Assembly (NCBI GenBank): GCA_949987705.1
Contig: OX465283.1
Location: 75,153,720 to 75,217,719 of the forward strand
DNA from: Thereva unica
Lineage: Eukaryota > Arthropoda > Insecta > Diptera > Therevidae
DNA: 64,000 nt
Direction: 5' to 3'
Shown: positions 57,537 to 64,000 of the stretch, piece by piece
Position numbering within the stretch: position 1 is the first letter of the stretch
How the letters are laid out: every line of letters begins with the position of its first letter
The notes under the pieces: model-generated
The model's input: the letters and a program-made list of their open reading frames with translations, nothing else
Database searches by the model: none
Told to the model about the DNA's origin: nothing
Translations under genes and position numbers: made by a program

Positions 57537-60164
57537 ATGCAGAATGCTATACCGAGTCAAAGAAACCCAACTAGTTTAGTTATAAACTCGGTGGCAAACG
57601 ATATCATGGTAACGGCTATGCTAAACATTTTGGACAAGGACACTCAACCGATACAATGCCGAGCTTTATTGGACACCTGTTCCACCACCAATTTTATAAC
57701 AGAGAGTTTAGCCAACACTTTAGGTTTGAAAAGGAGTATCTGCCAGATACCCGTAGGCATGCTAAACGAAACGACAACATATGCAAAAGAGATGGTAATC
57801 ACAACCATTCAATCATGTAGAAATAATTATGAAAGAACATTGACCTTCTTAATTATACCGACCATCTCTCAAGCAATACCAGAACAACAAATCAAGATCG
57901 AAACTGGTTGTATACCAAAGAATCTCAAACTAGCAGACCCTAAGTTTTACCAACCAGCACCAATCGATATCCTATTAGGAGCAGGAACAACGCTCTCAGT
58001 ACTATCAATAGGGCAAATACGAATTCAACTACCAGAGAAGCAAGAGTTCTTATTACAAAAGACATTGCTTGGTTGGATTGTCGGAGGCGCCGCGCCGACT
58101 GTCAAATCATCACGTAAACATCATGCCTGTCATCTCACAACATCCTTACAATTTAACTTGAGCAAATTTTGGGAGATAGAAGAGTGTCCAAGGGAAAACA
58201 AGTTCTCTTTGGAAGAAGAGTTATGTGAACAACATTTTCAAAAACATGTCAAACGAACATCTAACGGAAGATATATTGTAGCATTACCTTTCAAATCACA
58301 AGTTACTAATTTAGGAAGTTCTTACCAATGTGCATTAAAGCGACTTGAGAGTGTCGAACGAAAGTTGAGTAAGGATACAAGGCTTCAGAATCAATATAAT
58401 GACGTTCTGAAAGAATATTTAACATTGGGCCATATGTCACCAGTGAATGATGAATCGAGTTTGGTAACAACTTATTATTTACCACATCATGCAGTTATAA
58501 AGGAATCCAGTATGACTACAAAGGTTCGAGTTGTTTTTGATGCATCTGCCAAAACAAGTACAGGTGTGTCTTTAAATGATAGTCTCTTGGTGGGTCCAAC
58601 TATTCAGTCCAATCTGTTTTCTCTGTTGATACGTTTTCGAAGGTATCCGATTGTGTTCACCGGAGATATAGAGAAAATGTATAGACAATTTTTAGTCCGA
58701 AAAGAAGATAGAAAATATCAACGCATTTTATGGAGAGACGATAACAAAAGGCTACAGACTTATGAATTAAATACGGTGACATTTGGTGTCTCATCTGCTC
58801 CATATCTAGCAATTCGATGTCTTCATCAACTCGCCGACGATGAAGGTCAACCTTATTTAAGAGCCGCACAAGCACTCAAGGAAGATTTCTATGTAGATGA
58901 CGTTCTTACCGGAGCAAATAAAAGGGAGGAGGCTATAAAACTCAGAAGAGAATTGACAGAAGTTCTGTTAAAGGCAGGTCTATCGATTCGTCAATGGGCA
59001 TCAAATGACTTATCAGTGTTAGAAGATATTCCTAAAGCTGATGTTCACCTTAAGTTACAACTTGGAGAGGATACAACCTTAAAAACATTAGGTGTATTTT
59101 GGAATTCTAGTTCTGATTCAATGATGTATACAGTGAAATCTTCGAAAATTCCAATAAAGATTACAAAGAGATATATTCTATCAGAAGTAGCAAAAATTTT
59201 CGATCCATTAGGATTATTAGCACCTGTGGTTGTTGTAGCTAAAATGCTATTACAAAAATTATGGACTATAAAGGTACATTGGGATGAGTCTCTCTCTAAT
59301 GATATTCACACAGAGTGGCAGAGATATTATAATCAACTTCAAATCCTGAACAAATTGTCCTTTCCACGGACTATTGTTACATCTGACTTGAAGGATGTAC
59401 AATTGCATGGATTTTCTGATGCCAGCGAAAGGGCTTATGGAGCATGTATATACCTGAGAATAATCGATAAGGATAACAAAATTATAACGCAATTGTTGTG
59501 TGCCAAATCACGAGTAGCACCATTGAAAACTCAAAGTATACCGAGATTAGAATTATGTGGTGCTCGATTATTGGCGATCTTAACCAATACAGTAATCTCA
59601 GCGATTAAATTGGAAATCAATCAAGTATTTTATTGGACAGATTCTACAATTGTTTTGCATTGGTTACATACCTCAGCTCATCAATTGAAAACCTTTGTAG
59701 CAAATCGTGTTTCTCATATCCAAGGATTATCAGCTGCAAAGGATTGGCATCATGTGCGGACGAAAGATAATCCGGCCGACCTCATTTCTAGAGGCCAATT
59801 ACCAGAAGTGTTTATTTCATCATCTATATGGAAGGTAGGACCAGCATGGTTAATGAAGTCAGAAGAAGTTTGCCCTCAGTCGGAGTTCACACAAATTGAT
59901 GAATTACCTGAACAACGTCAATCTATGTGTTTATCAACAAGTGTAATAAAATTACAAGCAAACGCAATATTTGGAAGATTCTCTTCTATAGGTAGATTAA
60001 AGTGGTTACTTGCTAATTGCTTCAGGATCAATTGCAAGCTTAAAGAAAAAGGTCCAGTTCTGTTTCATGAACTACAGAATGTATCGAACAAGGTAATAAA
60101 GACCATTCAAGTCCAGATCTTAAGAAGAAAACTTTGGATTACGTATGGACCAGTTCAAATATGA
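57537..60164 (+). CDS. BEL/Pao Pol: protease, reverse transcriptase, RNase H; integrase absent
   Basis: 875 codons lie in the same frame as Gag. The aspartic protease signature is ALLDTCSTTNFI (Asp near residue 46; DTC where DSG is common). The BEL/Pao RT follows: VRVVFDASAKTSTGVSLND, then FTGDIEKMYRQFLV, VTFGVSSAPYLAIR and catalytic YVDDVLTG near residue 452. The RNase H has GFSDASERAYGACIY (about 624), RLELCGARLL, YWTDSTIVLHWL (about 700) and NPADLISRG (about 747). After RNase H there is only a short pre-integrase stretch (FSSIGRLKWLLANCFRI) and a stop at 60162-60164. The HHCC finger and DDE core of integrase are missing. The frame is otherwise undamaged. Confidence 0.9.
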   Translation: MQNAIPSQRNPTSLVINSVANDIMVTAMLNILDKDTQPIQCRALLDTCSTTNFITESLANTLGLKRSICQIPVGMLNETTTYAKEMVITTIQSCRNNYERTLTFLIIPTISQAIPEQQIKIETGCIPKNLKLADPKFYQPAPIDILLGAGTTLSVLSIGQIRIQLPEKQEFLLQKTLLGWIVGGAAPTVKSSRKHHACHLTTSLQFNLSKFWEIEECPRENKFSLEEELCEQHFQKHVKRTSNGRYIVALPFKSQVTNLGSSYQCALKRLESVERKLSKDTRLQNQYNDVLKEYLTLGHMSPVNDESSLVTTYYLPHHAVIKESSMTTKVRVVFDASAKTSTGVSLNDSLLVGPTIQSNLFSLLIRFRRYPIVFTGDIEKMYRQFLVRKEDRKYQRILWRDDNKRLQTYELNTVTFGVSSAPYLAIRCLHQLADDEGQPYLRAAQALKEDFYVDDVLTGANKREEAIKLRRELTEVLLKAGLSIRQWASNDLSVLEDIPKADVHLKLQLGEDTTLKTLGVFWNSSSDSMMYTVKSSKIPIKITKRYILSEVAKIFDPLGLLAPVVVVAKMLLQKLWTIKVHWDESLSNDIHTEWQRYYNQLQILNKLSFPRTIVTSDLKDVQLHGFSDASERAYGACIYLRIIDKDNKIITQLLCAKSRVAPLKTQSIPRLELCGARLLAILTNTVISAIKLEINQVFYWTDSTIVLHWLHTSAHQLKTFVANRVSHIQGLSAAKDWHHVRTKDNPADLISRGQLPEVFISSSIWKVGPAWLMKSEEVCPQSEFTQIDELPEQRQSMCLSTSVIKLQANAIFGRFSSIGRLKWLLANCFRINCKLKEKGPVLFHELQNVSNKVIKTIQVQILRRKLWITYGPVQI

Positions 60165-60330
60165 AAGGCCACAAAATTGCTCATAAATCACTAAAATCAC
60201 ATAATAACACATTTTACAAACTATCATAACATTCAGAACAGATTAGATATTATACCAACAATGAGCTGTTAAATAAATTAATATGTTGTAAAATTTAAAT
60301 AATTTAATCAGTTTGTTTATAGATACGAGC

Positions 60331-60678
60331 ATGGAAGATGTTTTAGAAATCCATCCAGAAGATGACTGGGGTTTTGAAGGGACAGGATTAGAAGAAATAT
60401 ATTGTAGGACTCCTGGGAGAAGAACAGGAGAGTGGTCTATTACCACACCGCCAACTCCACACGAAGAACGGAATAAAGAACGAAGCGAATCCCCGACAAA
60501 TCTAATATTGAGCGAACAAGATAAAGAAAAGGACGAATTACCAATCACCCCTGGAAAAAATATAAATTGGGAAGAGATGGATGTCCAAAATGAGCAGGAG
60601 AATGGTTTAATTAATATAATAACGGAGACTAAAACAGAGAATAAAAATTATACATACGTTAATGACCAAAGAAGGTAA
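60331..60678 (+). CDS. Accessory ORF A in the BEL element, unknown function
   Basis: 115 codons from ATG 60331, acidic (MEDVLEIHPEDDWGFEGTGL, then TTPPTPHEERNKERSES). It lies 166 bases after the Pol stop and takes up space where integrase would be. No signal peptide or transmembrane segment is visible, so it does not look like an envelope gene. Its 3' end overlaps the next ORF by 17 bases in another frame. I do not recognise the family. Whether it is expressed is unknown; a spliced transcript would be the likely route. Confidence 0.5.
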   Translation: MEDVLEIHPEDDWGFEGTGLEEIYCRTPGRRTGEWSITTPPTPHEERNKERSESPTNLILSEQDKEKDELPITPGKNINWEEMDVQNEQENGLINIITETKTENKNYTYVNDQRR

Positions 60679-60853
60679 AAGCTTTACCATATCCTTTGAA
60701 GAACTGCAAGCTATACCGTGGAAACATATCCGAGCCACCGTCAGGAAGCGATATACCATGTTTTTATCTGGAGAGCGTAGTGTGAGGATTTCCATTCGTA
60801 AAAACAAAATTATCTGGTCAAATTTAAAATATTCAAAACCTAAAATTAATTAA
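60662..60853 (+). CDS. Accessory ORF B in the BEL element, unknown function
   Basis: 63 codons from ATG 60662 encode a small basic protein (FTISFEELQAIPWKHIRATV, then RKRYTMFLSGERSVRISIRK). It overlaps ORF A by 17 bases in the +1 frame, so A and B may be one protein broken by a frameshift, or joined by programmed shifting. The basic, evenly spaced K/R pattern suggests nucleic acid binding, but that is inference. It ends about 60 bases before the polypurine tract. Confidence 0.45.
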   Translation: MTKEGKSFTISFEELQAIPWKHIRATVRKRYTMFLSGERSVRISIRKNKIIWSNLKYSKPKIN

Positions 60854-60910
60854 TATTAATAAAATTTAAAAATAAAATAATACCAAATGAGTTGAAAAAT
60901 TAATTTCTCA

Positions 60911-60922
60911 ACGGGGGGAGAA
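60911..60922 (+). other. Polypurine tract of the BEL element
   Basis: ACGGGGGGAGAA directly precedes the 3' LTR start at 60923 and would prime plus-strand DNA synthesis. Confidence 0.85.
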
Positions 60923-61409
60923 TGTTGACGTGACAAGTATAAATAAATGGTGACAAATAAATTAATTAATTTTGAGTTGACAGGAAAGCAAAGCATCCTA
61001 TATATGGCAGTTCTAATACTATAAAAATTATAGTAAAAGTTATCAAAAGCTCGCCTACTAAAATATCAGAGCGAGCTTGAATCAAGGAAACAGTATAAAA
61101 GGCGAGTCCCAGGATATACAAATTATTCTTTACCTACAAGTGGGACTAACCACACCGGGTAAGGAATCCTATACACCGTTAGGGTTAGATACGGTTTGGG
61201 ATTTACCAAATCGTCACAGAGGCTTAGAGACAAGAAATAACATCAAGATAACGTTATTCCGTGTTTATAATTCCATTGTCCATTTAATATTGTTTATTAA
61301 TAAAAATCAACCTTTCCAGTTAATATCTTTTTTTATTTCCTCAATATAAATCATACTTACAAACACAAATAGTGATTATCCGTAAAAAGAGAAGTCACAC
61401 GCAAAAACA
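60923..61409 (+). repeat. 3' LTR of the BEL/Pao element (487 bp)
   Basis: It has the same length and, on reading, the same sequence as the 5' LTR, including the TATA box and AATAAA. TCAGG follows at 61410-61414. Lack of divergence implies a very recent insertion. Confidence 0.9.
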
Positions 61410-64000
61410 TCAGGTTCCTCCAGGCACATTCGACAGGTGTCATCCTCCAGAATTCCCATTCTTTTTAGGTGATACCTGAAACATCCGTGTCCTGTAATCA
61501 GTGCCACCAACCATCTGAGGGTTCTCCTTTGCATATGCAGGATCCTTCTTCTGGCTGCGGTAATCGGCAACGTAAGCACCATCTTAGCCTGCCTACACGT
61601 GGTCATAGCGTCCCACCGTCTCCGGTGTTCCTCAGCGACCCATTTCTCGATGTAGTTCCTTACCAACCCTCTGCCAATGGCAGAGTATGGCTCCGGTCCC
61701 CAGAATTCCGAGGTTGACCCCTGTTTTGCCAGGTTGTCAGCCTTTTCGTTCCCATCGATGCCTGTATGTCCTCTAACCCAAGCTAGCGTCACGTTGTTTT
61801 GTTGCGCACACCTGTTCAGTTTTTGGACACATTCCAACGCCAGAGACGCATTAATCTCTGTCTGGTTCATGCGCTTAATCACAGCCTGATTGTCCAGTGC
61901 TATAAGGATACTTCTTCCCTGCACCTGACCCTCATTTATGTGATCCAGCGCGTGCAGCAGAGCAAGCATTTCCGCCTGGTAGACTGAGGTGTAATTCCCC
62001 AAAGCCAGAGAGCAGGTCAGATTTAAGTCCTCCGAGAAGACTCCCGCACCTGCTCTGCCGTCAATCTTGGATCCGTCCGTGAAGATATATATGTCTTCCG
62101 GTCTCCCTTCGGGGAGCGTTCCGTTCCCTATGAGGGTTTTATGATACCTTTCGGTCACCCTCATTTTTGTGATCCCTTCCATGGGCATCATGAGCTCCCT
62201 AATCCCTTTAATGCGATCCAGGATCTTCATGTGCCCATATAAGGTTCCTGACGCCTGCCATGCAGCATCCCGTCTCATCCGAATCGCTGAGGCTGCCGCA
62301 GTCTTCATCACCTGGAGATCTAACGGCAGCAGACCTAACAGCGCCTCCAATGCCGCGGCGGGTGTGGTGCGGAAAGCACCGCTCACACCTACGCAGGCCA
62401 TTCTTTGCACCTTGTCCAAATGCCTCTTGACGGTTTTCTGTGTGGCTTTAGTCCACCAGACCACCGAGGCATAAGTTATGATGGGTCTCACCATCATGGT
62501 ATATGTCCAGTATGCTAACCTTGGTGAGATACCCCACCTTAGTCCACATACTCTTCTGCACTGGTGAAGCACCCTTGTCGCCTTCTTAATCTTCTCTTCA
62601 ACGTGGTATTTCCAGGTTAGTCGCGAGTCCAAGTATACACCCAGATACTTGACCATCCCAGACACCTTGATCCTCGATCCAAAAAGCATGAGGGGCTGAA
62701 AATCCAGATCTTTAATCTTCCTAGTGAAGATTATCGCGTCTGTCTTATTGGCATTTATGGTGAGGCCCTGTTCCGTACACCACTGCTCAACCACTTGGAG
62801 TGCATTCCTCATGATATCTGCCGTAGTGCTCATAAACTTGCCACGTGCCACAATCGCTACATCATCTGCATACCCAACGGTATGCACGCCCATTACCTCT
62901 AGCCGCCTGAGCAGAGTGTCCACAGTGATGTTCCACAGGAGGGGCGATAGGACCCCGCCCTGTGGGCATCCCTTGTTGACCCTCCCTCGAAGCCGCGAGT
63001 CTCCTGTCTGAATCCTTACCGCTCTGTTTTTCAGCATGCTGTCCACCCACCTTACAATCATGGGGCTGACCTCGCGCCTCACCAGAGCGTCTTTGAGTTT
63101 GTTGAACTGTATCTTGTCGAAGGCGCCTTCGATGTCCATAATAACGGCCATCGCTATGCCTCCGGTATACAGTTCCCCCTCGGCTACTCGCACCAGTTGG
63201 TGAAGTGCCGTTTCTGTAGATCTGCCAGCCTGGTAAGCGTGCTGGCTTCTACTTAAAGGGTGCCTCCTTAGCATAGTACTCTCCAGGTGGTCTGCCACCA
63301 CTCTTTCCATTGTTTTCAACAGAAAGGATGTTAGGCTGACTGGCCTGGAGGACTTCGCCTCGGTGTAGTCCTTCTTGCCTGGCTTAGGGAGAAATACCAC
63401 TTTGGTTTCCCTCCACACCGCCGGAATGTATCCTGTTGCTAGACAGGTAACGAATATTCCCCTAAGCCTGGGTACAATGATATCTTTGCCCCATTGAAGC
63501 AGCGCAGGGAATATTCCGTCACGCCCCGATGTCTTGAATGGAGAGAATGTGTCTATTGCACGTCTCACCCCTTCCTCCGTCACCACCCCGTTAGCCTCCT
63601 CTCGGTTCTTCCTTGTAGCCATTCTGTTACGAATAGTCCAAGATTTACCCGAGATATAGCTGCCAGGAAAGTGAACTTCCATCAGGATCTTGTTGCTTTC
63701 CTCCAGCGTCTCCGTCATCCTCCCCGACGGGTCACGAACGAGTCCGACTTTGGAGACCGGGTCCCTGGAGATCATTTTCTGAAGTCTGCTGGCCTCAGAT
63801 ATGCTCTCCATGCTCGAGCAGAAGTCCCTCCACGACTCCCTTTTCCGTCGTCGCAGAGTTTGTTTAATTTCTCTTTTCTTGGCTTTGTAATTCTCCCAGG
63901 CAACCGGGTCATTGCACCTCATCGCTTGGTTGAAAGCCCTTCTGACCTCTTTCTTCAGTTTCTCCAGCTCCCTACACCACCAGGGTGTGGGATGATGGTC

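Larger units (their letters stand above)
55674..61409 (+). mobile_element. BEL/Pao LTR retrotransposon without integrase
   Basis: Two 487-bp LTRs (55674-56160 and 60923-61409) begin TGTTGACGTG and end CAAAAACA. They are flanked by TCAGG at 55669-55673 and 61410-61414. I saw no difference between the two LTRs on reading, and the frame each contains translates identically. Between them lie a tRNA-Tyr primer site, gag, an in-frame TGA, pol with protease, RT and RNase H, two short ORFs, and a polypurine tract. Pol stops where integrase should begin, so the copy must have been integrated with enzyme supplied in trans, or lost integrase in a parent copy. At 5,736 bp it is shorter than a typical complete BEL. 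It sits in an R1/LOA-type LINE. Confidence 0.9.
55430..64000 (-). mobile_element. R1/LOA-type LINE, split by a BEL element, runs off the window
   Basis: Minus-strand coding from beyond 64000 to 61410 and from 55673 to 55497 belongs to one element. The BEL/Pao insertion (55674-61409, duplication TCAGG) lies between. The 3' end is near 55430, marked by a TATATATATA tract (55416-55426). The 5' part, including the endonuclease, is outside the window. Confidence 0.8.
55497..64000 (-). pseudogene. R1/LOA-type LINE ORF2 (RT, RNase H, zinc finger), interrupted
   Basis: The frame is open from the window edge down to 61410, with no stop before the LTR element. It shows the endonuclease-RT linker, then the RT (VVFLPKPGKKDYTEAKSSRP, DIEGAFDKIQFNKL, KGCPQGGVLSPLLWNITVDT and the catalytic VGYADDVAIVA). 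An RNase H follows (IYIFTDGSKIDG, then YQAEMLALLHALD, ALDNQAVIKRM and WVRGHTGIDGNEKADNLAKQ), and last a CCHC-type finger starting CRMCLEEP. The finger is cut by the BEL insertion; its continuation (THIVCHCPAVARKRAAI) is on the far side and ends at the stop 55497-55499. Apart from the insertion no lesion was seen, so the LINE was probably intact when hit. It is partial at the window edge. Confidence 0.85.

Noticed and set aside
1..64000. Host protein-coding genes or cellular RNA genes
   Set aside because: Apart from the protease scrap inside a transposon and a tRNA-like SINE head, I found no convincing host exon, rRNA or functional tRNA on either strand.

Overview
The window looks like a stretch of insect nuclear genome with no recognisable host gene. 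It is AT-rich, has spliceosomal introns in two transposon genes, and carries an insect-typical mix of repeats: I-, CR1/Jockey-, RTE- and R1/LOA-type LINEs, a BEL/Pao LTR retrotransposon, PIF/Harbinger and hAT transposons, Helitrons, and Helentron-like HINEs. The species cannot be told from the sequence alone. Almost every long open frame belongs to a mobile element or sits inside a repeat.

0-16 kb: one deeply nested locus. A diverged ATGGCGG-type repeat was split by a minus-strand I-type LINE with a 12-bp target duplication (2904-2915 / 13594-13605). The LINE 3' UTR then took a 389-bp Harbinger-type MITE and a defective hAT. The hAT zinc-finger exon was in turn split by a 1.88-kb element with TG..CA ends and a 4-bp duplication, which carries a degenerate piece of a trypsin-like serine protease. 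16-23 kb: a decayed Helitron helicase ORF is interrupted by a nearly complete Harbinger (Myb/SANT-like gene plus HARBI1-type transposase). Between the two convergent Harbinger genes sits a 703-bp foldback element with a 9-bp duplication. A second foldback (21.9-23.1 kb) carries a HINE in one arm.

24-45 kb: a 5'-truncated RTE LINE with an intact 463-codon frame, an unidentified degenerate block (27.5-28.7 kb), a tRNA-derived SINE head, two near-identical 633/634-bp elements about 1.3 kb apart, a non-autonomous Helitron (34.1-36.1 kb) containing a 121-bp tandem array, and next to it a second HINE split by a nearly full-length CR1/Jockey-type LINE. From 41 to 45 kb lies a decayed minus-strand LINE split by a 1.24-kb inverted-terminal-repeat element.

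45-64 kb: mostly non-coding relics, an inverted duplication of a LINE tail (50.1-50.5 kb), a decayed Harbinger with a 3-bp duplication (51-53 kb), and at the right end an R1/LOA-type LINE running off the window. A 5.7-kb BEL/Pao element with apparently identical 487-bp LTRs is inserted in that LINE. The BEL element is complete at its ends (tRNA-Tyr primer site, polypurine tract, 5-bp duplication) but has no integrase; two small unidentified ORFs lie where integrase would be. This element and the protease-carrying insertion are the most interesting objects in the window.
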